Part shown: piece after piece, positions 1 through 11,634 of the stretch
Numbering within the stretch: the stretch's first letter is position 1
Layout: each line of letters opens with the position of its first letter
Assembly: GCA_003427395.1 (NCBI GenBank)
Contig: BFEA01000118.1
Location: 904,512 to 932,884, forward strand
Direction of reading: 5' to 3'
DNA: 28,373 nt
Source of the DNA: Chara braunii
Lineage: Eukaryota > Streptophyta > Charophyceae > Charales > Characeae
Program-made: the position numbers and the translations under genes
Notes under the pieces: model-generated
Told to the model about the DNA's origin: nothing
Seen by the model: only the letters and a program-made list of their open reading frames with translations
Database searches by the model: none

Positions 1-38
1 GTGCAATAGGAAATTCAATAAATATTAAAAATTAAAAA
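1..38. repeat. 38-bp terminal direct repeat, copy at window start
   Basis: Identical base for base to 28336-28373. The sequence starts GTGCAATAGGAAATTC and ends in an A/T-rich stretch. A perfect match exactly at both ends is what a closed assembly path or a circular molecule gives. Confidence 0.97.
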
Positions 39-117
39 TTGTGGATTGCAAATCTTTTGCAATGTGGTGCAGGTTTTTGGAAAAGCTTTTTTGTTTTTTT
101 AAGGACAAAATGATTAG

Positions 118-285
118 ATATCATCATTGAATTTGATTGAACTGATCGGCCCCAGGCAATTCAGAATGATCCGATTCTCTTCATCCTGATCTTATTATCT
201 TCGTCTGAAGGTATCTGGATTCGAACTTGAGTCTGATTCATATTGCAACAGTTCAGGGGGGATGTACCAACTGAGCAAGGACCGT
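118..285 (-). mobile_element. tRNA-derived SINE copy
   Basis: On the minus strand: A box GCTCAGTTGGTA (complement of 265-276) and B box AAGTTCGAATCC (complement of 217-228), spaced as in a tRNA. The body (118-215) matches the 26615-26745 copy. Confidence 0.78.
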
Positions 286-369
286 TTGGTGGGTTTTTGG
301 AAAAGTTGAAAGGGGGTATAAAATTATAAATATGTTTTTGCATGTGTGTGCGATGATTGGGATGGGCAG

Positions 370-664
370 GTATCTTCTCCCTCTCCTACTGCAGTATGAC
401 GCGACTGCCGGTGGTAATGAAGGAAGCGGCCCAGAAGGAGTGGGCGAGAGTGTGCAAAAAGCAAAGAATGTGCATGCTGAGCTGGCAGTTCTTGCTCTTT
501 CAAGACTGAGTGGGCTTCTTCCAGGAGAATTGGCGACACCGCCGCAACCAGAAGCTTATGCAGCACTTCGAGCACTTCTGACGCCAAGGTTGGCATCCAT
601 GTTACGGGACAAGTCGCCCAAGGAACTTCTGAAGAACCTGACTTCAAGCCTGGAGACCCCACAG
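370..664 (+). CDS. GRV2: GRV2 exon 13 (transcript order), displaced to the window start
   Basis: The acceptor AG is at 368-369 and the donor GT at 665-666. The exon starts with one base that completes the Trp codon split after exon 12 (TG + G), giving residues 1727-1824. The translation starts YLLPLLLQYDATA, which in land-plant GRV2 directly follows the KAG(A/I)LW that ends exon 12. It goes on with armadillo-like helices (LALSRLSGLLPGELA, LRALLTPRLASML) and ends at SLETPQ. In GRV2 homologues the next residues start another IWN repeat, so the next exon should begin with an IIWN-type sequence, and I cannot find it in the window. The phase at the 3' border is 0. Identity as a GRV2 exon is certain from the sequence; its place ahead of exon 1 is the anomaly. 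Confidence 0.93.
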
Positions 665-704
665 GTAAATCTTCCTTGCGTCAGCCTCCTTTAACAAATA
701 GATC

Positions 705-705
<1 letters not shown>

Positions 706-754
<49 letters not shown>

Positions 755-763
755 CCCCCCCCC
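706..763. repeat. Poly-C tract
   Basis: 48 C, one G, then 9 C, starting 41 bases past the exon 13 donor. Such runs are hard to sequence through and are possible false-join points. Confidence 0.95.
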
Positions 764-1220
764 TGCCAGGGTGCTCACTCTCCTGCTTGTCTGACATGTT
801 TGTTGGTCGCATCAACTAGCATTTTGTGAACAGCATTGTCTCTTAGTTGGGCACTTTGCGGTCCAGATGCTCTCCCTTGCTTTCACTACGCGTTTTCTCA
901 GAGTTCTTTCTGCTCCATGATTATGTCTCTTGCGTCTCTCGCTGCTTGTCACTACCAGCCTCGTTGGCTTTCATTTGCATGGTTCGGTCTTCCTCCTCCG
1001 TAGGCATGAGCAACTATCACATCTCATTTTGCTTCAGTGATCTTTTGGCATTCTGGAAGGAGAAATTTTCGAATAAGGATGGGCAGGCATGTAATGGACA
1101 CACTGAGGTACCCAGCGTCTCTGTTCCAAGGGTTGTTCTTGCACTGACGGGGTTGTAAATTGTAATAATTGCTTGCATGGTAAATGCATGCTCTATTCTT
1201 TTTTTTTATCTCTTCGTCTT

Positions 1221-1244
1221 CGTCTTCTTCTTTTTTTTTTTAAT

Positions 1245-1282
<38 letters not shown>

Positions 1283-1303
1283 TGGGGGGGGGGGGGGGGG
1301 GGG
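1221..1303. repeat. Poly-T tract joined to poly-G tract
   Basis: Interrupted T runs end at 1281, then TG and a run of G to 1303. Two unlike homopolymers back to back are a typical place for a wrong gap closure. Confidence 0.93.
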
Positions 1304-1533
1304 TGCGTTGTGATCGCGGGAAGACTGTAGGTTAGTTGAGCTACCATTATAAGCCATTTCGACGGAAACCCACAGCACTGCAATCATGCAGGCAGTAGAA
1401 GGGTGGCATAATTGCTTACATTATCTGTACGTGGACTGGAAGTTGGCCCAAATACATAGCTATTATTATTATGCTACGTGTTGTATTTGGGTGAAGACGG
1501 TGAGGGGCATACGTGAACAACTCTTTGTTTTCG

Positions 1534-1893
1534 GTGCTTATATATGGGGAAGACCTCCCTCGCATGCCAACGCTCTGAAGCAATACCACTATGGGGCAGG
1601 CGAGTTGTCGTTGGGATCAGGACCAGAATGTCACCTGGACTTTTTTTTTTTAATTTTATCTCCTGAATGTGCTTGTACTCTTGGGAAGGAGAAGAAGGAA
1701 ATAACCACGTGTCGTTGTCATTGGTATTTATATATGAGGAAGGCCTCCGTCACATGCCAACGCTCTGAAGCAACATCACTACGAGGTGGGTGAGTTGTCG
1801 TTGAAATCAGGGCCAGAATGTCGCCTGAACATTTTTCATCTCCGGAATGTGCGTATGCTTCTTGGCAAGGAGAAGAAGGAAATAGCTATGTGT
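1534..1893. repeat. Imperfect tandem duplication, two copies of ~170-180 bp
   Basis: Copy 1 is about 1534-1712 and copy 2 about 1724-1893. Shared landmarks are TATATATG(G/A)GGAAG, ATGCCAACGCTCTGAAGCAA, GAGTTGTCGTTG, GGCCAGAATGTC and GGAGAAGAAGGAAATA. The first copy has an extra T run near 1640. Confidence 0.85.
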
Positions 1894-2156
1894 GCCCGGA
1901 CCAAAACCGAGTCCGAGCCTGAGCCGAGCCTGAGCCGAGCCTTTCATAAGAACCTTTGCTGATTTATAAATTCTATTATGGTGCCTGAGCCATGTTGTAT
2001 AGCCCAAAGTTGTTGTTGCTCTTGGCCTCTTACGTGTCTTTGTTTCTTGCTCATCTCTGATTCGTCTGTGCTTTTCTGTTTTGTTGTTTCTTTTCTGGCA
2101 TTTGTCTTTGTCAGGAAAAACCCATTCGGGTTGCTTCGTGTGGTTGTGCCCCCATT

Positions 2157-2159
<3 letters not shown>

Positions 2160-2194
<35 letters not shown>

Positions 2195-2225
2195 TGCGTG
2201 TGTGTGTGTGCGAGCACGTGTGTGT

Positions 2226-2266
<41 letters not shown>

Positions 2267-2340
2267 CATGTGCATTGTGTGCTCACCTTTGCACGTGTGC
2301 GCATGTGCGTGTGCTTGCATTCATGTGTGCGCGCTCGCGT
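2160..2340. repeat. GT microsatellite with degenerate flank
   Basis: Two long GT tracts (2160-2190 and about 2217-2260) with GCGT-type interruptions decaying to about 2340. Confidence 0.95.
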
Positions 2341-2431
2341 GCTTGTCTAGGTGTGTGTAGATTGTGCGGGTCTTTCTATGCACATCTGTGGTTGCTGTTT
2401 GTGTGTGTGTGTCATGCGCGAGTGAATGCAG

Positions 2432-2662
2432 ACTTTGCGAATTACAGTGATTGGAGTGGAATCGAGGGATGCAAGGACAGGTGATCTGCATTGGTGCCTG
2501 GACTTCAGAGACATGGCGACTCCTGCGGTGGTGGTCCTGAGGGATTCTTTCGGTAATCGTGGCGGCGATGGAGGGTTCTTCTTTTGCCCTTGCTATGGAA
2601 GAAAACCGAAGGTGTTCATTGCAGGGCCCGGTACAACAAACACGACCATTTTGGCGAAAATC
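2432..2662 (+). CDS. GRV2: GRV2 exon 1 of the window (N-terminal region)
   Basis: The acceptor AG is at 2430-2431 and the donor GTAAGT at 2663. It gives 77 codons in phase 0 to phase 0. The translation starts TLRITVIGVESRD and contains WCLDFRDMATPAVVVL, PCYGRKPKVF and GPGTTNTTI, each with a direct counterpart in the N-terminal region of plant GRV2. In RME-8 proteins this region forms PH-like folds linked to endosome membrane binding (family knowledge). It is not the first exon of the gene: about 150 upstream residues should exist, but nothing resembling them lies between 665 and 2431. The ATG at 2426 is upstream of the acceptor and is not a start codon. Confidence 0.92.
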
Positions 2663-3189
2663 GTAAGTGGACGGATCGCTGCCTCTTGCAGCTGTTCTGC
2701 ATGCCCCGAGCTCTCGCAGCACGGATGTGTTTGGGTACACTTTGTAGATGTCAAACAATTTTGTCGAACGTGATTTCGGTGCGACATGAATTAAGGATGG
2801 CATGTATGTGTGTGCAATGTGTTCCTACAAGGTCTGCTGTGGCCGTGCATCAAAATATCTTAACATGAATGAACATGCTGCTTCCTTGTAACTTGTGAAT
2901 GAATTACTGTTGCAGCTTCTTCTTCTTCTTCTTCTTCTTCTTCTTCTTCTTCTTCTTTCTGAATCACTGTCGCAGCTTGTATGCATACACAGAATCGTTC
3001 TGCAAGGCTGAACTCTACATGGGGCTCCCTTTTTCTTTTTCTTTTCTCTTTTCAGGTGATGCATTTCGATTTGACTCAAGTTGGAAGTTTCACAGCCCCA
3101 CCTGTGCCCTTTTTCAGTTATTTTGTAGACCTCTCTCTCTCTCTCTCTCCTCGTTCTCTCTTTTTCTGTTTCCCTCTCTTTTTTTCTTT

Positions 3190-3240
<51 letters not shown>

Positions 3241-4498
3241 CCCGCATGTGTGTGTGGCGAGGGTGTTGGCAGAGGGAGCTGTACTGTTTCAGAATGCCAT
3301 TGTTGTTTTTGTGCAGAACTGTGCACAGCTGTAGAGAACTGATATGATTTGCGCAAATTGTGTTGGGAAACTGTTTTGCAGGTGTCCATGTCAAAGACAC
3401 ATCTCGGACATACTGTGGTCGTTGATTCGGGATCCGGCATCGATTTACGTAGGTTCATGGAAGAAAGAGGTGAGCATAGCTTCCACCAGGCCTACCATCT
3501 TCCGCTGAACACAACACAACCTCATTATGGGCTTCGCTCCACTGCTCGCCACATGCACAAAAAACAAAATATATGTCATTGTATCTTCCCTGACCCGGTG
3601 GGATTGACGTCATTGATTGCTCTAGCTTACTGAAACCATGAGGAACATAAAGTTTCTTTCTGTCTTTGCTCGATTATGTAATCAATCACTTATCTATCTT
3701 TGCGTATGTGCACCCACTGCCTGCATGCATTGCCCTAGCGGAAGCACAAATGGTTAACAGGTACCCCCACTTTTCACCCCTAGGTTGTCTAGCGGAAGAT
3801 CATTTCTCATTTTGCACATTCGCGGAGTAGTGGAGCGAAGCCCTATGACTGTATCGGGACGGCAACATAGATTCATTATCAGGTAGTGCGGTTGCTGCAC
3901 CTATGAGCTGTTGAAATACAGACCTGAGTAAGGGGGGGGGGGGAAGAAGAAAAAAGAGGTGACCATAGCTGAGATAGAATCTGGATTTCACGGTCGGGAG
4001 ACTAGTTTATGGGAAGTAGCAGTAGGCGGGCAGAAGTCGTATTTATATATTTAGGGCAGCGCATACTCTGATGGCAAATGGCAAAAATCTTACGGGTTTG
4101 AACCGTGGTCCACTACGGAATGTGTGCATAAAAGAGGGAACCCCTATATTCATTCGGGAAAAAGGAAATCAGGCCAATGAGCTGTGTTCATTAGGAAAAA
4201 GGCCAAAAATTCCTCGTGGACATATGGAGGGAAGTACGTTTCCTTTCTTTTTGGGTACGTAAGGAACCAGGCGATGAACATCTATTTTTTCTATTGCAGA
4301 GAAAGACGCGAAGCAGAGCAAGCATATGAGAGCAAAGTCGAAAGCAGATTACAAGCCGAAATCACACCAAATGCGAACACAATTATGCTGAGAGTCTTTT
4401 GATACAAGAAGCCCAACAACTCCCCTCCAGACAACAACAACAATATAGCCATTGACTTCAGTGTAACTGCCTACACCTCTTCCTGTCCTACTGTCTAC

Positions 4499-4569
<71 letters not shown>

Positions 4570-5218
4570 GTAGTCTATCCGCTCTTCTCCTCCCCTAACG
4601 ATGCTCTTTGGCAATCATGATCCGCTCTTCTGCTTCCGTAACGATGCCCTTTGGCAATCATGAGGTAAGACCCACTGCAGATCACTGTTCGCTTCCCATC
4701 ATCCTCCCGAACCCCCGCACATGTATGAGAAGTTTGAATTTAATGAATGGGAAAAAGAGAAAGTGCACCAGTTCAGTGACATTGCACAACAGTTGGGTCC
4801 TCGGTAAGGGACACAGAGGTGTTTTGAGTGCATGTCATTCATTACCTGAAGGGTGGAGGGCAGAAAATATTACTAACCCGTTTATTTTATTTATATGTCA
4901 TTAAAGAATTTGAACAAATTTAGTTCTTGAGAGGACAAAGGTTCAGAAAGCTAGTCCAGACTCCAGATCAGAATTGACCAATGAACTGTTGAAACACAAA
5001 CTTTAAGAAAGTGCACCCTGTGGGTGAGTTCAAATCCCTCGATGAACAGAACCAGAGTGTAGTCACGTCGATGGTTGGGGCCCCTGGTTAGGTTGGCTGC
5101 CGACCAGGTTATCATTCCACATGTCGGCTTCTACTGGTCGGCAAAAAAAAGGAAAGGAAACTTGAAGAAAGTGTTGTTTTTTTTTGGTGGTGGTGGGGGG
5201 GGGGGGGGGGGGGGCCCC

Positions 5219-5258
<40 letters not shown>

Positions 5259-8200
5259 TTCCTTTCTTCCCCAAAAGTTTCTCAGCGGATTTGGGCTGTA
5301 CTCAGCAAGGGCAGTACAACCCCAAACTCAGATTTGAAAAAAATCAGCGGATGGCCCTCTACCGACTGATCAGCAGACCGCCGACCAGTTGGCCCTACTG
5401 GTAGGCTGTAAAAGGGTTGGAGGTCGCTGTTGGCAGTCCGCGGGTATGCAACCGTAAACAGAACCAAAGTTTTGAATTACCCAGGGCCAGCCAGTTCCAT
5501 GGTAATGTCTCGAGGCCCTCACCCTTTGGGGGAAAAAAACGAAAAAGAATTGACCCACAAATCTCATGTACAGGCACAGATCATGCATGTAAGCATCTGC
5601 ACGTCCAGGTGCATGCTAGTGGGGCTAGTTTTTGCATTTTTCCAAACTGGAAGGGGCTGTGTATGTACGGTGCTTGCATGTATGGATATGTACATGTGTG
5701 CTGTTTGAAAGTAGGAGATCAGAACTCGATTTGACTCCATTGTGGGGGGGTCCATAACTCGTGAATGAATGAGAACCGTGAGACATAATACAGCTCTTTG
5801 ATTGTTGTTGATATTATTTGCGTTTTCATGCTTGCAACAGCCTTGTGCATGGTTGGTCCAGAAGAACCACCGGTGGGAGACTGGTCAGTCGTGAGACTGC
5901 GAACTGCAGGGCATGGGACGTTGCGTGTCATTGGGGTGCCTTTGGGCCAAGCTGGGCAAGGAGGGGTTGGAGGAACTGGAGGCATTGGGAGTGGTGGGGA
6001 TGCTGTGCCGCGCAGGCTGGTTTTGACCGGAACGTCAATTATTGAAAGACGTCCCAATAACTATGAGGTGAGACTCTCTATTGGTACCTGACAAATGTTG
6101 AGCTTGGTCTGTGATGAGGCATTGCGAATGCTTCGTCAGGACTCTGTTGGGACTCGACAAATGTTGGACTTGCACTCTGTTGAAACCTGGACAGACAAAT
6201 GTTGCGCGTGAACTGTTTTTTTGCGGTCCGACAAACGTTGCGCTTTTTGGATTCTTTCGGGACTCGATAAATGTTGTGCTGGGACTCTTTTGGGACATGA
6301 CAAAAGATACATTGGGACTCTTTTGGTACTTGGCAAATGTTGGGCTTTCGAGATGACACCATCCTTTGCTTGCTTTGAGGCTATGGGCCTCACTCCACTA
6401 CTCACCACATGCACAAGAGACAAGCAGAAGATTCATTCACATTTTTCACATTTGGTGAGTAGTGGAGTGAGCCCCTATTTTTTTTCTTCGTGCACTCCTC
6501 AACATCTGTGCATGATGCGGTTTTATGCAGTTTGTAACTTGTCCTTCATTTGATAGGTGCTTAGAAAAAGAATTTCTCTTCTCCCTTGTGGCGTTTTGAA
6601 CGTAAGGGCGTTGTAAGCCCAAAAATTTCACTGATGGGGAGAGACTACCTACACCCCACTGTCTGTCACACTGTCAGGAGGAGGGTACAAACTGCTGCAA
6701 GCTTAGGTAAAGCTTAGGTCATATTTCCTTAGGAGACAAAAGAGCACCTACGCAGTCCATAGGTAAAGCCTATCTATATCCATACACAGCCCCTCGTTTG
6801 TTGTCCTCTTCTCCCTCTCTGCCTACGGTTTACTGGGCAGTTCTATTTGACGATATATATATCTCCTTTTTTTTTTTTTTTTGGGATATCCAGATATACT
6901 AAAAAGCTTAGGTAAAACTTAGGTCACATTTCCAGTCTTATTATATCTATCTATGTGACTATGTCATTAAAGTAAAATAAGGGATACAGTGCACCGATGT
7001 GTTCGAGTGCGCGTGAGAGGCTATCTATACCCAGTCCTATGATGTCACAAGGTGTGTTGATTTGTTGAAACAGAATGTAACATCTGTTGTTGTTCCAGTA
7101 TTACAGTCTTGTTAAAGATGATGTGAACAGGTCCCCCTTCCCCCCTCCCCACCCCTTCCCCCTTCCCCCCGGCTCCTGACAGCCTGCACAGTGTGCAATC
7201 ATGCGAGTCATTGGTAGTACAGTCTTTGGAGTAAATGAAAGAGGCAGCTGTTTTCACAGTTACAGACTGAAGCCTGTGAGGGCCATATGTCAATTCATTG
7301 GGCACACTTCTGAAGTCTGTAGCTGTTTTCACAGTTACAGTCTGAAGCCTGTGAGTCATTGATCACTTGAGGCTTAGGTTTCTGATAGGGTCACAGACGA
7401 AAATCCATGTGATCGGGCGAATAAAAAAATGGATTGCATTGTTGTGTTCATTGCTGTGTGTTCTTTTTTTCCAAGCTCCGGACTATTAGTCGTTATAGGA
7501 AGGGCGTCAATGGCTTGAAATGAGGTGGATTGAATGGCTTATACTTCTGATAAGGAGGAATGGGAAATGTCAATGCAGGTGTGCACATTGTTGTCTGCTG
7601 CGGACCATTTGTATTCGGTCACTTTTTGAAGTGTTTGCGCTTGCTTATTTGTTGAGGAAAATTCAGGAAATTAAATTTGATTGCATGAGCCATTTGTTTC
7701 TGATTGATTGACTGGCAGCGACCAAGAGTGTTTGCACGCCGCTGCTTTCATGTTCGCACTCTGCTTTCAAATTGATTGCATGAGCCACTTGTTTCTGATT
7801 GAGTGATTGGTAGGGTCTGGAATGAACTGACAACAATCACCTAGATGGTGCAAATTGCTGTGCGTTTTGCAGGCGGTGCTTATCCGTCCACTATCTGCAG
7901 TGTTTGCACTAATCAGATTTGTCGAGGAGCCTCAGATGTTTGCAATCGAGTTCAACGACGGTGGGCCAACCCTGGTACGAGTGAAATCATATCAAAGTCT
8001 GCTCTGCTTTCTTCGTTGAAAGGGATAAATATATTGTGCCGATAGCGTTGTGTGTGTGTTGTGTTGGTTGGAAGAGGGGAAGGGAGAGGGGGGGGGGGGG
8101 GGGGGGGGGCATCGGCAGAATACCACATTTACTCAGACAACCTTTCAGTCCAGTTCCCAGTGATTCCCTCATGGTCACACCCTGTCTTACAGAATGACTA

Positions 8201-11200
8201 GGCTGCCTCACCACCCTGACTTTGCGAGTCTAGCACGGCTGGATTTTTTGTTTCTTTTTTTCCTGCGATGTCGAGTTTGGCGGGTATGAGTCTTATGACT
8301 GAATTTAATTTGTGCAGAGAGTCGCCTTGCTTATGATGGTCATCATGGCGGCTTGATCTGCAAAATGACGATATCGAAGGAGGTAGAATGTTACTGGGGC
8401 TTGCGGCTGATGGCAGAAATGCCTGGATTGTGTGTGCCGTGACGACTATGGTAGTAAGTAAATACGAGAGGGGTGGGGTGGGAAAGACAGGTAGGATGAA
8501 GGGAAACGAGAGAAGAGAGGGGGACCGCGTTGCTCACTGCTTCAGCAGACAAGGGAGAGATCGTATGGAAATTCATGCAACGGAAGAGAGAGAGGTGGGT
8601 GGGGGTGAAAGGGGCAGTTTGTGTTATAACGCTGTCATGGTTGGGGGAAGGAGAAAGCACTCAGGCTTCTCCAGCACAGCAGGAGGATGGTTGGATGGAT
8701 GGATTTTGGATAGGTGCAGTAGTTTACATGTCCCCTCACAGAAGCCCACAACCGACGAAATGCCTTCAAGGCAAAGGCTCAGAGAGACTTCAATGAAACC
8801 TTCCCTGAGCTTTCACCATGGACCAAGGCACTTCTTCCTTTTCCTTCTAGCGACTCCCAATCCCGTCCTGTGCGAAAGGCGTGCAGCTAAATTTGCATTG
8901 GTCTAGGTTTCGAAACATGCCTCCATGTGTGTGGATGTTTTCTCTCTTGCAGCGACAAGGTCTTTTGTGCCTTGGCTTGTTCCGAAGAACATCATAACAT
9001 CATCATCCTGTAATAATAGGGTTAGCCTATTTAAGTATTTTCCCTAAATTTCTCGTCTTCCTCTATCGATCTTGCAACCACACAGGGACATTGGGTTCAG
9101 CACCAGAGGGACTGAAATGGACGCAGATCATCCGGTCCGGTCATTGCATCAGAGAGAGCATGGAAAGAAAGGGCCCAAGGGAAGCATGAACAGCTGTTGA
9201 GTGTTGGTAAGAATCGTTCTCGTGAATGGGGGGACACAGCTGATTAACAGGCAACCATTTACTTGTGTCAGACTTGTTGTTATGCTGCTTCTCATGTATG
9301 GCGTCTTCCTTCTCACGTTTGGCGTCTGGGCTTCTTTATGTTATGTTTATGCGCTCTGAACAGCTTTGGTTGTGCCTTTCTGTTCTGTGTTCTAAACTTC
9401 TAAAGTGGTTTCTTTCTCCCTTCGTCTCGTCGGTGTGGTGAACCAGGTCTATATGAGCACATCGCGCGACTGGCTTCTGTCAGCACTCTTGGACACTGTG
9501 CAGACGGAGGTTTGTACAACTTAAATCTATTTTGTTTTCACTTGTTCTCCTCTCCCCCCCCCCCCCCCCCCCTCTTTGTAAATTTGGATTTATATATGTT
9601 TGTTTCCACTTGTGATGTTTGTTCCAGAGAGAATGAGATTTTAAACCGCTAGTACACGGCCCCAGCCTTGCAGAAAGCTTTTGTCGTTACAAGCAAAAAC
9701 TCGGAGGCGCCGCACCGCCAGGGGCATCGTTTAAAAAAAAATATCGGAGGCGCCGCATCGCCAGGGGCACCGTTAAAAAAAAAAATATCGGCAGCCACCG
9801 AAGGGATGCGGGTTTCATGCTGACACCTGCGGGCCTATGTGTGGTGTACTGGTGCTTTAAAAGGCTGAGGGTAGGCTATAATCAGTTGTATTCCGAGAAG
9901 CCCTACGGTAAAATTTGCGTAAGGCAGCTGCTTGATAGATTGGATCGTTTGTTAGCCACAAATTGAATTGGCAAGGGCTTTTTCTGTGTGTGGCGGTGGA
10001 AAATATGCTGGCAGCTTAGTGAACAACAGCCTATCAGTGGTTGCTTGCACTCTCTGCCTCGTTGTGTTTTTTTTTCTGAAACTTTTTCTTATGTTATTGT
10101 TATTGGGGGGAGTGGTGCAGTTAATGGTGGTGGCTTCAAATCAAATAGGGGAGTTTATTGAGAGCGCCGTTTAATTCAATGCAGGAATTCTGCAGTTGGT
10201 GCTGGCTTGACAAAATTAGAGGCACTACTGGGTGCTTCTAGTGTATACGAGAGCCTGCTAACCTGTCTGTGGTTAACTGTGCACTAGAAAAATGGTGTGG
10301 TGCTGTAAATAAAAAGTTGCGAAAAACCAAAAAAAAAGGGGTGTCACTAATCGGTTGCCCAGTCTCTTATTATGGCGTTGGATCCTGAGTGCTTATGTGT
10401 TTTTTTGAACTTTTTTCTTTTGTTTTCGAACTCGCAGCGAAGTTGCCTTCACTGGTGCCCCTTTATGATTCACAAATGGTTTGCTTTATTTTTCTCTGTT
10501 TTTTTTTTTTTTTTAATGTTTAACGGAACTTTAACCTCCAATCCTTTTCTTTCGAATTTCGTTTTTTTAAGCACTGATTTGGAAAAAGAATTCGACCCTG
10601 TACTCTACGAGACCCGGTATTGGCTATACAATGTATACATCCTCCTTATATTTGTGTGCAGGATACATTGCCCGGACTATCGATCCGGCCTGGACCAGGC
10701 AAGCTCCTGGGCGATGCCAGCACAAAATTAACTAAAAAAAGCCGAAAAATCTACGAACAAGAATTTTTGTTTTTTTTGTTTTTGGAACAAGAAAATGTTG
10801 TGCGGTCCTTTTGGGACATCCGTTAAAAAATGGAATGATACAGAGAAGATTAGCATGTCCCCTGCCTGCATAAGGATTCTTTCTTTAGGGGAAAAAAAAA
10901 AGGAAATGGTGTGCAGACTTGCAAACGACTGTTGGTTAAGGCCCTTAAGGGTCACTTCCAAATTCTGTAATAAATTCAAAATACAAGGTAACACACCCCT
11001 TCAGATTTTGGACTCCATTAAAACCCGGTTTAATATATCCCTCAATGCCCCCTTTTGGTGAACCATCACCAAACTCCCAATTCTGTCTGCTCTGGGTCAA
11101 AGTCATAGGGCCAACTTCAAATTCGCACATGGCTGGGAAGCCGTTCCATTTGCACACAGGAAAAAAGGGGTTTAGCGACTTCGCCACCGGTTGGCCAGAG

Positions 11201-11592
11201 TCTTTTACTGATCTATAAACATGGTTGCGGAAATGCTACTAGCCATGCGAGTAGTCCAAGGAATCTAAAGAAAGCGTGGGTCTGGGAGTACCCCTCGGAT
11301 ACAAGGTAACCCATTAAGCTATATCCGAGGGGAACGCGTGGACATAGACCACTCTACGCTAAATAGTAAATCCTGCCTGGGGGTCATGCCCAGCCGGGCA
11401 CCCGGGGGTGTACCCGGGCAGAAGTTGGGTGCCCGGGCGCCCGGGAAAACAGCCTAGTTTTTTTTTATTTTTTTAAATTTTATTAGTAGAATTCAGCACC
11501 CTGGAGTACTACTGTGAGATAGCTGCCCGCACCCATTGAAACTAGCTGCCTTCTCATTTTTTCTACCTTTTAGAAAAAAACTTAAAAACTGG

Positions 11593-11634
<42 letters not shown>

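Larger units (their letters stand above)
1..369 (+). other. Intron sequence before exon 13 (3' part of intron 12 if the window is a ring)
   Basis: This is AT-rich non-coding sequence. It begins with the 38 bases that also end the window, and holds a tRNA-like SINE on the minus strand (about 118-285). It ends at the acceptor of exon 13 at 369. I see no gene. Confidence 0.7.
665..2431 (+). other. Non-coding stretch between exon 13 and exon 1; contains the order anomaly
   Basis: It begins with the donor of exon 13 and ends with the acceptor of exon 1, although these exons are not neighbours in any GRV2 gene I know. It contains a C run (706-753, then 755-763), T runs (1221-1281) followed by a G run (1284-1303), a ~180-bp tandem duplication (1534-1893), a short 12-bp repeat near 1909-1941 and a long GT microsatellite (2160-2340). 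I find no sequence for the expected next C-terminal exon or the expected earlier N-terminal exon. Open frames here are low complexity or lack any recognisable domain. Confidence 0.7.
2663..3381 (+). other. Intron 1 (719 bp)
   Basis: Non-coding. Holds a CTT microsatellite (2916-2957) and CT-rich tracts (3130-3240). The CTT tract lies between two copies of GAATYACTGTYGCAGCTT (2900-2918 and 2960-2978), so it is flanked by a small duplication. I see nothing else. Confidence 0.85.
3470..5840 (+). other. Intron 2 (2371 bp)
   Basis: Non-coding. Contains a foldback element (3527-3846), a CT microsatellite (4502-4564), a short tRNA-like B-box motif near 5030-5042 and a G run directly followed by a C run (5185-5255). 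The rest has no recognisable gene or domain. Confidence 0.85.
6068..7872 (+). other. Intron 3 (1805 bp)
   Basis: Non-coding. It starts with a minisatellite (6072-6352), then a foldback element (6383-6477), two 35-bp direct repeats (7246-7280, 7321-7354) and two ~45-bp direct repeats (7673-7719, 7768-7812). The stretch 6480-7240 has AT-rich sequence with no recognisable gene. Confidence 0.85.

Noticed and set aside
265-276. Real tRNA genes at the A/B-box sites
   Set aside because: No acceptor stem or complete cloverleaf is visible, and copies share a non-tRNA body; SINE is the better call.
1944-2484. Several open frames rich in His-Thr or Cys-Val
   Set aside because: They are translations of the GT microsatellite, with no start context or homologue.
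6136-6423. Repeat protein encoded on the minus strand (CQVPKESQ-type units)
   Set aside because: The units are translations of the degenerate minisatellite in several frames, with no consistent reading frame.
8388-8906. 172-codon open frame in intron 4
   Set aside because: No domain or family likeness, located wholly in an intron, composition like the rest of the intron.
10804-10912. Functional U6 snRNA gene
   Set aside because: The 3' half is disrupted and there is no promoter element or T terminator at the proper place.
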